A stretch of 64,000 nucleotides of DNA from Guptibacillus hwajinpoensis. Its GTDB lineage: Bacteria > Bacillota > Bacilli > Bacillales > Guptibacillaceae. The stretch spans positions 248,001-312,000 of the forward strand of contig NZ_JAIVAE010000003.1 of the NCBI RefSeq assembly GCF_020171785.1. The letters run 5' to 3'. A model generated the notes under the pieces. It was not told the origin of the DNA and did no database searches. It was given only the letters and a program-made list of their open reading frames with translations. A program made the position numbers and the translations under genes. Positions 24,194 to 33,034 of the stretch are shown here, one piece after another (the stretch's first letter is position 1; each line of letters opens with the position of its first letter).

Positions 24194-24316
24194 AGTAAAT
24201 AACGAATCCTTCTCTCCTAAGTCAAGACCTACTTTCATACAGAAGACTTAATATCGACATTTATTCAGGACCGTCAGAAAATGCAGCCAATAGATTAATA
24301 TTCTAAATTACCTCAT

Positions 24317-24495
24317 CTACTCAAATTCTAACCTATCTAAATTCCACACATTTTCTTCATAGTCATTGATAACTTTCACCCGTACTTTTTTCCCTTCACC
24401 ATATTTATCTGGATAGGAAACTCGTATAATTTATGAACCTTGTATCTTTTCAAATACATATGACTCTGTATAAGATAATGCATCGCTAAATGTTC
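24317..24495 (-). pseudogene. 3' remnant of an unidentified gene
   Basis: On the minus strand a frame reads YTESYVFEKIQGS, an in-frame TAA, then IIRVSYPDKYGEGKK and INDYEENVWNLDRLEFE before TAG. It looks like the C-terminal third of a small secreted protein with no start left. Family not identified. It occupies the gene position after a repeat copy, like the intact cassettes. Confidence 0.55.
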
Positions 24496-24596
24496 ACTGT
24501 ATGTTTATCCATGTTTACGGAAGCAAAGATAAGTGATTCTGAATTTCAACAGTTTAATAGTGTATATTTGTAAGCTATTAATGGTACTAGGTTTTA

Positions 24597-24636
24597 GTTA
24601 TCCTTCTCATGGTTAATTAACCATGAGAAGGATAAC
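24597..24636. repeat. Perfect 40-bp palindrome
   Basis: GTTATCCTTCTCATGGTTAA is followed by its exact reverse complement. It lies about 190 bp downstream of the fructan operon end with no T tract on either side. Confidence 0.85.
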
Positions 24637-24822
24637 ATATGTTAATCATATGGAAATGCTGATGATACATTCGACTTCTCATTAATTAAATATCGGACTT
24701 TATAAAAGGCGCTTCCCCATATATGATGTTGTTAGACCTGACCAGCTAATTCATTGTGCTTAAAAATCTCTAATTTAATTTTAGATATAAAACCACCAGA
24801 AGTCTTGCCAGATTTTATTTAA

Positions 24823-25416
24823 TTAGGTCATGCCACCAATTTTCTCAAAAGATAATAAACAGAATCTAAAGGTAATCATACTTACTGGAACGACTAATAC
24901 AAATATTAAGATTGGCATGACATAGATAAGTGTTCCTAAAGTTAACCATATAAGGACAATCCCAAAAGAAGTGGAACCATCTAAGAAAGCTCGAATAAAT
25001 GATTTTTTTATAAGATCCCATCCGCTTGCTCCAGAATGAACGAGTATTGGAAAAAGAAAAGTAGTAGTTAAAAGAAATATAATCAGAATCAATCCTGTCA
25101 TAGAACTCAGTACAACTTTGATTATTCCTTCCATCTGCAAAAAGAATAAAGCATCCAATACTAATACGCTTCCAGCTAGGAACCAAACAGTCCCAATCCA
25201 CCCTGTCTTTACATATTTTCGAAAACTATGTAAGTAATTGCGGAACACACTATCTTCTTGATCAATCTTCCAGATGCGAATGACATTGATCATAGCAGCT
25301 GTAGAGTGACCTATAGTAATAATTGGCAAGCACCCAAGTATCCATAAAAGATTTAGCAGTATCGAATTTGTTATCGTCTTCATGAAGATCGATGCTTTTC
25401 CATTTATCCCAAACAT
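24823..25416 (-). CDS. DUF624 (YesL-family) membrane protein
   Basis: A 197-residue protein with five predicted membrane segments. The N-terminal part (NSILLNLLWILGCLPIITIG, then HSTAAMINVI) is the DUF624 signature. YesL-type proteins are found at the ends of carbohydrate operons controlled by YesM/YesN systems; their function is unknown. It lies 15 nt after the GH32 gene, last in the operon. AAAAGGGGCGAG precedes the ATG. Confidence 0.85.
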   Translation of the reverse strand: MFGINGKASIFMKTITNSILLNLLWILGCLPIITIGHSTAAMINVIRIWKIDQEDSVFRNYLHSFRKYVKTGWIGTVWFLAGSVLVLDALFFLQMEGIIKVVLSSMTGLILIIFLLTTTFLFPILVHSGASGWDLIKKSFIRAFLDGSTSFGIVLIWLTLGTLIYVMPILIFVLVVPVSMITFRFCLLSFEKIGGMT

Positions 25417-25431
25417 GTCACTCGCCCCTTT

Positions 25432-26841
25432 TTATTCGCTACATAGTTTTTGATAATTCGCTTTCAGTTTTTGGACGGTATATTCCAATTGTAACTCTTT
25501 ACTTTTCGCTCTCCATTCCAATTCAAATTCGTCTCCGCTCATATAGAAAAGTTCTGTCATCACTTTTGCACCCTGATTAACAAAAATTTCTACAGAACAC
25601 TCATCTATGATCATCTCCAAATTTTTTAAATGCTTTACTGGCATAGTATCGATACTCATAAAATGCTCAGAAAACTGCGCATCCTTCAAATTTGTTCTGT
25701 CTAAAGAAAAAGTGCCTACTGAAGGATCGAAGACTATCTTTATTTCTTCTCCTTCTCCTTTGATAGAAAGGTCAAAGGGAATAGCAGTCTTTTTGAATTC
25801 CGCAATTACCCGACTCTGTTTGGGCAGGATGTGGGAAACGGTTTCTACTGCCCCAATATGAACCAAATGTGAATCTATCCTCTCCACCAAAAGCTCTACA
25901 CTTACTGGTTTTTGAACAAGAATTGCTTCCCCTTCTACATTTTCCAAAGAGAGTTTCCGAGGAATCGACATCGATCCACGGAAAGGATGTGTCGGACCCT
26001 CGTTCGCATACTGCCAATTATTCATCCAGCCTATCCATAAAGGTTGTGGAAGATTGCTCCACGTAACCGCTGCGTAGAAATCTCTCCCGAAGTCTGCCCA
26101 TTTCACATATTCTTTGGGCTGATCACAATGGAATACCTCTCCGTCAAACTCCCCCGTAAAATATTGAATCGCAGAACCGCCGTTTGGTCCTCCTGGATTA
26201 ATGCTGACAATCAGCACCCACTTTTCTCCTTCTTCCGTTTGAAATCTTACTAAATCTGGGCATTCCCAAACCCCTCCATGTGCTCCGTAATCCTGCCCGA
26301 ACGAGGATAAATACGCCCAGTTCAGCAAGTTTTCAGATTTATAGAACCGGATATGGTCACCGCAAGCGAGGGACATTATCCACTGATTTTCATATCGAAA
26401 GACTTTTGGATCGCGAAAATCTTTCAAACCCGGATTCTCAATGACAGGGTTATGGGGATACTTCGTCCATGTCCGCCCTTTGTCATTGGAATAGGCAAGA
26501 CTTTGTGTCTCATGTCCTTCGTTATGGTGAGTGAAAAGAGCAATAATTGTCGGGAATCCGTCTTCTTGTAATCCACTCGTGTTTTTATCATCCACCACTG
26601 CACTTCCTGAAAAAATCATCCCCTGTTCATCAGGAAATAAGGCGATCGGCCTGTGCTCCCAATGAAGGAGATCCTGGCTAATTGCATGCCCCCAATGCAT
26701 CGGTCCCCACATTTCACTTTCTGGATGGTGCTGATAAAACAAATGATATTCACCGTCTAAATAATACAATCCATTTGGATCATTGATCCAGTTTTTCTCT
26801 GCGCTAAAATGAAAATGCGGACGATATGTTTCTTTCCCCAT
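25432..26841 (-). CDS. GH32 fructan beta-fructosidase (cytoplasmic)
   Basis: A 469-residue family 32 hydrolase with nucleophile Asp21 in NWINDPNG (17-24), FRDPKV and WECPDLV motifs, and a C-terminal beta-sandwich. The absence of a signal peptide means it works on imported oligosaccharides. It releases fructose from levan- or inulin-type fructo-oligosaccharides or sucrose. It is much closer in architecture to SacC-type exo-fructanases than to the ScrB at 6.4 kb. The ABC transporter and sensors upstream are its supply and control. AAAGGAGGA lies before the ATG. Confidence 0.88.
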   Translation of the reverse strand: MGKETYRPHFHFSAEKNWINDPNGLYYLDGEYHLFYQHHPESEMWGPMHWGHAISQDLLHWEHRPIALFPDEQGMIFSGSAVVDDKNTSGLQEDGFPTIIALFTHHNEGHETQSLAYSNDKGRTWTKYPHNPVIENPGLKDFRDPKVFRYENQWIMSLACGDHIRFYKSENLLNWAYLSSFGQDYGAHGGVWECPDLVRFQTEEGEKWVLIVSINPGGPNGGSAIQYFTGEFDGEVFHCDQPKEYVKWADFGRDFYAAVTWSNLPQPLWIGWMNNWQYANEGPTHPFRGSMSIPRKLSLENVEGEAILVQKPVSVELLVERIDSHLVHIGAVETVSHILPKQSRVIAEFKKTAIPFDLSIKGEGEEIKIVFDPSVGTFSLDRTNLKDAQFSEHFMSIDTMPVKHLKNLEMIIDECSVEIFVNQGAKVMTELFYMSGDEFELEWRAKSKELQLEYTVQKLKANYQKLCSE

Positions 26842-26860
26842 TTTTTGATTCCTCCTTTTC

Positions 26861-27706
26861 TTATCCTTTCACCCCACTAGACGTAACCCCCTGCACATAA
26901 TAACGTTGGAAGAAGATAAAAATTAGTACAACAGGGATAGTCGTCAAGGTCAAAGCTGCCATGATTTGGCCGTACTCGATATTGTTATCTGTAAACAAAT
27001 ACTGGATTCCTACTTGGACTGTTCGAATTGAATCATCAGTTGCAACAATTAAAGGCCACATAAAGTCACTCCAGTGCGTGACAAAAGATAAAATTGCAGC
27101 TGTCGCAAAGACAGGCTTTGAGTTCGGAACAACGATTCTCAAAAAAACTTGTAGTGGATTTGCCCCATCAATCTGGGCTGCTTCTTCAAGTTCATTCGGA
27201 ATGCCTTTAAAGAATTGGATAAACAAGAAAATGCTGAATGCTTCCGCAATAAACGGAACGATTAATGATGGGAATTCGTTGATCCAGCCAAAACTATTAA
27301 CTACAACATAGAGAGGTATCAAAACACTTTCAAAGGGAACGACGTAAAGAGCGATAATGACCACTAAAATGAACCCACTTCCTGGAAATTTAAGCTTGAC
27401 AAGCGCATAAGCACAAAGGGAATTGACGATTGTGCCTAGTAAGACGATCATGCCGACCGAAAAAAGACTGTTCCAAAGATACTTTAAGAAGTTCACGCTG
27501 TCTGTAAATAAGATGGCTAAATAGTTATCAAAAGTCGCTTGTTTTGGCAAAAAAGACTGGAGCCCCATATCTTTAAAGATTAGCGTTTCCGGTTTGATAG
27601 ATGCAACAACCATCCAGAGAAGAGGCGATATGAATAAGAGTCCAAGCAGGACAATAACAATTGAAATCCCTATTTTGTTTACACGTTTTTTCCAAGATAC
27701 ACTCAT
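26861..27706 (-). CDS. Sugar ABC transporter permease (MalG type)
   Basis: A 281-residue permease with six membrane segments and the EAA loop EEAAQIDGANPLQVFLRIVVPNSKP that docks the ATPase. It pairs with the MalF-type permease encoded 12 nt upstream. No ATPase gene is in the operon; such CUT1 importers usually share an MsmX-type ATPase encoded elsewhere. AGGAGGG lies before the ATG. Confidence 0.9.
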   Translation of the reverse strand: MSVSWKKRVNKIGISIVIVLLGLLFISPLLWMVVASIKPETLIFKDMGLQSFLPKQATFDNYLAILFTDSVNFLKYLWNSLFSVGMIVLLGTIVNSLCAYALVKLKFPGSGFILVVIIALYVVPFESVLIPLYVVVNSFGWINEFPSLIVPFIAEAFSIFLFIQFFKGIPNELEEAAQIDGANPLQVFLRIVVPNSKPVFATAAILSFVTHWSDFMWPLIVATDDSIRTVQVGIQYLFTDNNIEYGQIMAALTLTTIPVVLIFIFFQRYYVQGVTSSGVKG

Positions 27707-27718
27707 TCTTCTTCCCTC

Positions 27719-28645
27719 CTATTGGTTCAATACTTTCTTTAAGATTAACGAGATACTCAGTACAACAAGGAAGAATACGACAGCAATCGCGGAGGAATAG
27801 CCAACATCCCTGAACTGAAAGCCATTTTCATAGAGCATAAAGACAAGAGTTTTGGTTGAATCACTCGGGCCTCCATTTGTCATGATATAAGGCTGGACAA
27901 ATAAACGGAAGGCTTGAATAGTCGTGATCATTAATACAAAACCTGTTACATTTTTTAAGGAAGGAAGCGTGACATTTAAGAATTTCTGCCATACGTTTGC
28001 GCCGTCAATATCAGCAGCTTCATACAACGTCTCGGGCACCTCTTTTAAGCCGGCCAAAAAAATCATCATCTGAAAGCCAGCACCCTGCCAGACAGACATA
28101 AAGATGATCGAATTCATCGCTTGCCCTTCACTCAGCAAGAAAGGCTGATCAGGTATACCGAAAAAGTTCAGCGCACTATTGATTAGACCGCTGTCGACAT
28201 TATATAGAAACGTCCACAAAATCGCTACAACGACCATCGATGTGACCACCGGGCTAAAGAAAAAGACACGACCGATGACGGCTGTTTTTACTTTTTTATT
28301 CACTAGAATTGCTAATCCAAGGGCAACCGCACACTGTAGCGGTACAACTAAAACAGTGAAGTACAAGGTATTCTTCAGTGCAGTAAAGAAGATCGCGTCA
28401 TTAAATAAACGGGCATAGTTATTAAACCCTGTAAACGTCTTCCCTTGTGGATTCAACATGTTGTACTCCATAAAGCTGTAAACAAAGGCTAAACCGACAG
28501 GTAAAATTAAAAAAGTAAAAAGTAAAACTAGAGCTGGAACGGAGAACAAGAACCCCAGCCACTTTTTCTGCTGTTCATATGTTAACAAAAACCGGTGAGA
28601 TTTCTCACCTTGAATTTTACTCAACAACCATTCCACATGAGTCAC
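27719..28645 (-). CDS. Sugar ABC transporter permease (MalF type)
   Basis: A 308-residue CUT1 permease: a cytoplasmic N-terminus, six membrane segments and the EAA loop YEAADIDGANVWQKFLNVTLPSLK. Partner of the MalG-type permease. The start is GTG; a second GTG three codons later is better spaced from GGCGGTGA. A hairpin separates it from the solute-binding protein gene. Confidence 0.9.
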   Translation of the reverse strand: MTHVEWLLSKIQGEKSHRFLLTYEQQKKWLGFLFSVPALVLLFTFLILPVGLAFVYSFMEYNMLNPQGKTFTGFNNYARLFNDAIFFTALKNTLYFTVLVVPLQCAVALGLAILVNKKVKTAVIGRVFFFSPVVTSMVVVAILWTFLYNVDSGLINSALNFFGIPDQPFLLSEGQAMNSIIFMSVWQGAGFQMMIFLAGLKEVPETLYEAADIDGANVWQKFLNVTLPSLKNVTGFVLMITTIQAFRLFVQPYIMTNGGPSDSTKTLVFMLYENGFQFRDVGYSSAIAVVFFLVVLSISLILKKVLNQ

Positions 28646-28677
28646 CGCCTAAGCATGTATTAGTATAAATGGAGACG

Positions 28678-28708
28678 AGAATAGTAGGGGGTGTTCCTCT
28701 ACTATTCT
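28678..28708 (-). terminator. Intra-operon hairpin between binding protein and permeases
   Basis: AGAATAGTAG pairs with CTACTATTCT. There is no T tract, so it is more likely an mRNA-stabilising or partial-termination hairpin that keeps binding-protein levels above permease levels. Confidence 0.6.
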
Positions 28709-28724
28709 ACGATCAACCATTCTT

Positions 28725-29996
28725 CTATTGGACTTTCCTCTCCAAATCCTTGTCCACTTCTTCTGCTACTTTGTCCAATTCCTCTTGGACGTCTCCTCCA
28801 AGGAAGATGTTCTGCACCGCTTGTCCATACTTTGTAGTAAGTACAGGGTAAGAAGGTGTCGTTGGACGCGGGTGGGCACTATTCAATACCTGGTCTTTCA
28901 ATACATCGAGAGGCTCTTCCTTCCATTTATCCATCATTTCAAAAGAGGAATGTCGTGCCGCAGGTTTGTTTTCTACATTCGAAATCTTCACGATATTTTT
29001 TTTGTTCATCATATAATTCAACAATGTTGCTGCTTCTTCCTTATGCTGGGTACTCGTAGAAATTCCCCAGTTCCAGTCTCCTGAAGGAGATACTTGTTTT
29101 CCTTCAGGACTCTTCGGATAGTAGGTGATGCCCCACTCTGTGTCTGGATAGTTTTGAAGCTTGGACCACTCCCAAGAGCCCATAAGCATCATAGCTGCTT
29201 TTCCGTCTTCGAATTCCGTCGGAGTCGGTTGCAAATTCACAAGCCCTTCTTCCGTGAACTTTTTCAAATATTTCAATGCCTCCACTGTTTCTGGCCCGTT
29301 GACGTAACCATCCGTGGTGGTACCATCTTCAGAAATGAAACTTCCACCATTGCTCCATACCATTGGTCCCGTGAAGTAGATGATCCACTCTCCATAATCA
29401 AGTGTCCAATTGACACCATAGGTGTTTTCTTCTTTATTTGTTAGCTGTTTCGCTGCTTGGTAGAACTCGTCCCACGTCCAGGCTTCCTCACCAGCTTTTG
29501 GGGGCTCAATCCCTGCTTCCTTCAACTTATCCTTATTGTAGAATAGAGCGACCGTGGATTCGGTTGGTCCAACCGTATACAGCTGATCTTGGTATGTCCC
29601 CTGCTGAATGATTGATTCTACAAAATCGTCTTGATTCTCCACTATCCCATCGATCGGCTGGATGATTCCTGAATGGGCGTAGTTAGCAACACTCGGCCCG
29701 TCAAGCGCAAGCAGGTCAGGCAGCGTGTTACTTGTAGCCCCTGCTGATACTTTATCTTCATAAGCGTATTTGTTTCCCCTTGGTATAAAAGTGATTTCTG
29801 CCTCTATTTCGCCTTCGTATTCATTGTTGAACTCCTTGATAATTTCCTTATAAGCTTTACTTGTCTCACCTTCCGGATACCATAGGGAAAGCTTGACTTC
29901 TCCTCCATCATCTCCAGATGCTTCTTCACTCGAGTTGCACCCGAAAAGTACTCCCGTAAACAATAGAAATATGATTCCAATGCAAAGTTTTTTCAT
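28725..29996 (-). CDS. Sugar ABC transporter substrate-binding lipoprotein
   Basis: A 423-residue lipoprotein with lipobox LFGC at Cys20 and a CUT1 solute-binding domain (LSLWYPEGETSKAYKEIIKEFN, GPTESTVALFYNKDKLKEAGI, MMLMGSWEW, SPSGDWNWGI). It captures the oligosaccharide, probably fructo-oligosaccharide given the GH32 gene, outside the membrane. It is the first gene of the transport operon, preceded by GAGGAGGGG and a cre-like element. Confidence 0.9.
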   Translation of the reverse strand: MKKLCIGIIFLLFTGVLFGCNSSEEASGDDGGEVKLSLWYPEGETSKAYKEIIKEFNNEYEGEIEAEITFIPRGNKYAYEDKVSAGATSNTLPDLLALDGPSVANYAHSGIIQPIDGIVENQDDFVESIIQQGTYQDQLYTVGPTESTVALFYNKDKLKEAGIEPPKAGEEAWTWDEFYQAAKQLTNKEENTYGVNWTLDYGEWIIYFTGPMVWSNGGSFISEDGTTTDGYVNGPETVEALKYLKKFTEEGLVNLQPTPTEFEDGKAAMMLMGSWEWSKLQNYPDTEWGITYYPKSPEGKQVSPSGDWNWGISTSTQHKEEAATLLNYMMNKKNIVKISNVENKPAARHSSFEMMDKWKEEPLDVLKDQVLNSAHPRPTTPSYPVLTTKYGQAVQNIFLGGDVQEELDKVAEEVDKDLERKVQ

Positions 29997-30019
29997 CCAT
30001 GAACCCCTCCTCTTGATAG

Positions 30020-30033
30020 TTAAAGCGCTTCCA
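30020..30033. promoter_or_regulatory. cre-like site before the ABC operon
   Basis: On the minus strand TGGAAGCGCTTTAA, a near match to the CcpA site, 24 bp upstream of the binding-protein start codon. Confidence 0.55.
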
Positions 30034-30106
30034 TGAATCTATCGTATAACAATGAAATCGCTTTAATAAGAAGGCGTTTCTATGATCTATGTTTAAATTT
30101 CTACAA

Positions 30107-30138
30107 AAAACAGCTGCCTCTTAGTAGGCAGCTGTTTT
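30107..30138. terminator. Terminator after the response regulator gene
   Basis: AAAACAGCTGCCT pairs exactly with AGGCAGCTGTTTT around 6 nt, overlapping the stop codon. Confidence 0.9.
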
Positions 30139-31297
30139 AATTCTTTTGGTTTTGTTTACGGTACTGGCTTGGAGTCATGCTCATCGTCTTTTTGAAGACT
30201 TGACTGAAATATCGCTGATCTGTGTATCCGACTTTTTCGGCAATCCGGTAAGTCTCTAGATTTGAATTTCTCAAAAAAGTACAAGCATGCTTTACTCTTT
30301 CCTTTCTTATATATTCAAGAAACGTTATGCCTTCCTTTTGTTTGAAAAGCTGACTGAAATAGCTAACACTGATCCCTACATGTTCTGCTACTTGCTCGAT
30401 ACTCAAATCTTCATGGAAATGGTTTTTAATATAGGTGATTGCTTGATTCACAGACTCTGATACACTAGCTTTTGGTGTATAAATGCGCTCAACTAACTCT
30501 TTTGTAATGACCTTTTCATCTGTAAAAGAAGCAAGAGCCAACAAGTCCTTTGCCTCATCAGCGGATTTCTTACAGCTATTCATCCCTTTCACAACACTTC
30601 CGATAGCCCAAACACTATCTTCCACTACTTCCACTCCATTTTCAGCGAATTCTGTTACTTTTCTTTCAGCGTCTTCTTCTTCATCAAATTGTAAAACTGC
30701 CAAGAAATTTTTCTCTCCCCAAGGGTAAAGGAAATGCTCCCATTCCCAGCCACTCAGATAAGTTCGGAGAGAACCCAAATCATATCCTTCACTACTATCA
30801 GGGTGCAAAATCATGATTGCTGCATAAGAATGCCTAGTTTCCCTCATGGGGACTTCCAAACCCGAAGTGACTTGGTCATATACCCATTGTTTCTTTTGTT
30901 CATAGAAGTGTTCTTTTCTTTCTTTAATGGTTAAAAGAGCTTTATTGATACAATTCTCTAGCTCGTCATAATCGATCGGCTTTAAAAAGTAATCTAATGC
31001 ATTATACTTTAATCCTTCGCGAGCATAGGAGAATTCGTCATACCCACTCAGTAAAATCGATAGCGGGGGTGATGGCCAATTATATATTTCTTTCAATACT
31101 TCGACACCAGACATTTCAGGCATGGATATATCCGTTAGTAATAAATCTACTGAATATCTCTGAAGCTTTTCTAACAGCTCACGCCCATTTTTCACTGCGG
31201 CGACGATTTCACAATCTAAGGATTTCCAATCAATAATACCCTGTAGATTTTTCAAAATTAGAGGTTCATCATCTGCAATGACTACTTTATATTTCAT
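30137..31297 (-). CDS. Response regulator, YesN/AraC type
   Basis: A 386-residue regulator. The receiver domain (YKVVIADDEPLILKNLQGII, phosphoacceptor in DLLLTDISMPEMSG, then LSGYDEF) is followed by a linker and a C-terminal AraC DNA-binding pair of helix-turn-helices (IEQVAEHVGISVSYFSQLFK; IAEKVGYTDQRYFSQVFKK). It probably activates the adjacent ABC/GH32 operon on signal from the kinase. The ATG overlaps the kinase end by 11 nt and follows GGTGA. Confidence 0.9.
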   Translation of the reverse strand: MKYKVVIADDEPLILKNLQGIIDWKSLDCEIVAAVKNGRELLEKLQRYSVDLLLTDISMPEMSGVEVLKEIYNWPSPPLSILLSGYDEFSYAREGLKYNALDYFLKPIDYDELENCINKALLTIKERKEHFYEQKKQWVYDQVTSGLEVPMRETRHSYAAIMILHPDSSEGYDLGSLRTYLSGWEWEHFLYPWGEKNFLAVLQFDEEEDAERKVTEFAENGVEVVEDSVWAIGSVVKGMNSCKKSADEAKDLLALASFTDEKVITKELVERIYTPKASVSESVNQAITYIKNHFHEDLSIEQVAEHVGISVSYFSQLFKQKEGITFLEYIRKERVKHACTFLRNSNLETYRIAEKVGYTDQRYFSQVFKKTMSMTPSQYRKQNQKN

Positions 31298-33023
31298 CCT
31301 TTTCACCCTTTAAAGGAAATTTCATTTTAATGATAGTGCCATGGATAGAATCAGAACAGACCGTTAACCCATAGGCCTTCCCGTAATAGAGCTGTAAACG
31401 CTTGTGAACATTCATCATTCCATGCCCAAGCTTTTCTTTACTAGCTCCATTAAGACTTTCTAGAATATCTACTGGAATCCCTTTCCCGTTATCGCGAACT
31501 TCGATGACTCCCTTCCCTTCATGTATTTCCCCTTTGATCGTAATTATCCCTGTTTTTCCGGATTCAAATGCATGTAAGATGCTGTTTTCAACTAAGGGCT
31601 GCAAGATAAGCTTCAACACATAGGCTTTTTTTAAGTCTTCTGCTATAAACACCTGAAATTGGAAGGCATGGTCATATCGGATTTTCTGGATTTCAAGGTA
31701 GCTGACCACATGCCTGACTTCCTCTTGTACCATGACTTCATAATCGCCATTAATGCTAATGCGAAGTAGTTTTCCTAGGTTAATGGTAATTTTACTGATT
31801 TCTTTTTGTCCATTCATTGCAGCAAGAGCGTTAATAGATTCTAATGTGTTATAGAGAAAGTGAGGGTTGATCTGCTCCTGAAGAACTTGGAACTGAGCTT
31901 CCCTTTTGTATATTTGCTCCTGTTTAACATCTTCGATAAGACCGCGCATTCTCGCCACCATATTATTAAAACCGGTTGAAATATCCTTCAGTTCTTTTAA
32001 TTTGAATGATTTCATCTGCACATACAAAGAACCTTGTTCAATCTTTTTCATGCTTGTTAACGATTCCTGAATGAACTTCGATACTCGACGTAAATAAAGA
32101 AGGTTAAATGAAAGAGCAATTAGAATAGCCACTACAGAAAGGAGGATGGTTGTGTTACGAATATGAAAGATTTCACTTGCTAATACGTCCCAAGGCTTGA
32201 CCGATACTAGAATTAGCTTATCTGCGTTCATCGTTTTAAATTGGGAAGGAATGTACGTAACTAAACTTTTATGTTCTTCCCAGTCTGTTAAAATGTAGCC
32301 TCCTTCCCCAACTTCAAAAGAAGGAAAATCAATCCCTAGGTCACTGCCAATCCTTTTGTGGTCTGCAGAGTAAATGATCTTGCCGGTTTGATCAACGAGA
32401 AATTCTTCGGAGGGTATCATGCTCACTTGGGCAAAAATATCGTCAAATAATCGAATGTTCAAGTTCATCACTAAGTAGCCAAGGTCTTCCAATGTTTGAA
32501 TATCTTTAATCACACGTCCCTGGGTGAGAACAGGCCTTTCATCGCTTGTCCATTCCTGATTATCTGTCGGAGACAGCCACACCGGCCTGCCTTTTTGTTC
32601 GATAATCCCGCCATAAAAAGGGCTATTTACAAAGCTTTCAAACTCCGGAACAGATGAGTTCCTCAAGTGGAGCTGCTGGCCGTCTTTACTATAAAGGATA
32701 AAATCATCAATTTGCGCATTCCCATACATCAGCCCACCAATCGATTGCTGGTTATTATAAAGATCAATCACAGAAAACGTATTGTTGGTCTCAAGATAGT
32801 TCTGAATCTCTCCTGTAACCATCACATAATCTGAAAAAACATTGACTTGAGAAACAGCGTTCATCAGATTTCTATCGATAGCCTTTAATGTCTGAATCGT
32901 CTGCTCGCTGATGTTATTTTTTAATGTCGCAGAAGAGATTTGATAAGAGACGATTCCCAAGACAAGTAGCGGAACCAGTACGAATACTAAAAAGGCTATT
33001 AACATTTTTCTACGGAAACTCAT
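31287..33023 (-). CDS. Sensor histidine kinase, YesM type
   Basis: A 578-residue membrane kinase: an N-terminal membrane segment, a large extracellular sensing domain, a second segment near residues 290-310, a HAMP linker, the His-kinase motif HFLYNTLESINALA with the phosphorylated His, and an ATP-binding domain with RDNGKGIP and GHGMMNV. The ATG is chosen because GGTGA precedes it; a GTG three codons earlier is possible. It is translated right after the solute-binding lipoprotein. Confidence 0.9.
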   Translation of the reverse strand: MSFRRKMLIAFLVFVLVPLLVLGIVSYQISSATLKNNISEQTIQTLKAIDRNLMNAVSQVNVFSDYVMVTGEIQNYLETNNTFSVIDLYNNQQSIGGLMYGNAQIDDFILYSKDGQQLHLRNSSVPEFESFVNSPFYGGIIEQKGRPVWLSPTDNQEWTSDERPVLTQGRVIKDIQTLEDLGYLVMNLNIRLFDDIFAQVSMIPSEEFLVDQTGKIIYSADHKRIGSDLGIDFPSFEVGEGGYILTDWEEHKSLVTYIPSQFKTMNADKLILVSVKPWDVLASEIFHIRNTTILLSVVAILIALSFNLLYLRRVSKFIQESLTSMKKIEQGSLYVQMKSFKLKELKDISTGFNNMVARMRGLIEDVKQEQIYKREAQFQVLQEQINPHFLYNTLESINALAAMNGQKEISKITINLGKLLRISINGDYEVMVQEEVRHVVSYLEIQKIRYDHAFQFQVFIAEDLKKAYVLKLILQPLVENSILHAFESGKTGIITIKGEIHEGKGVIEVRDNGKGIPVDILESLNGASKEKLGHGMMNVHKRLQLYYGKAYGLTVCSDSIHGTIIKMKFPLKGEKDEI

Positions 33024-33034
33024 GGCATTCACCG

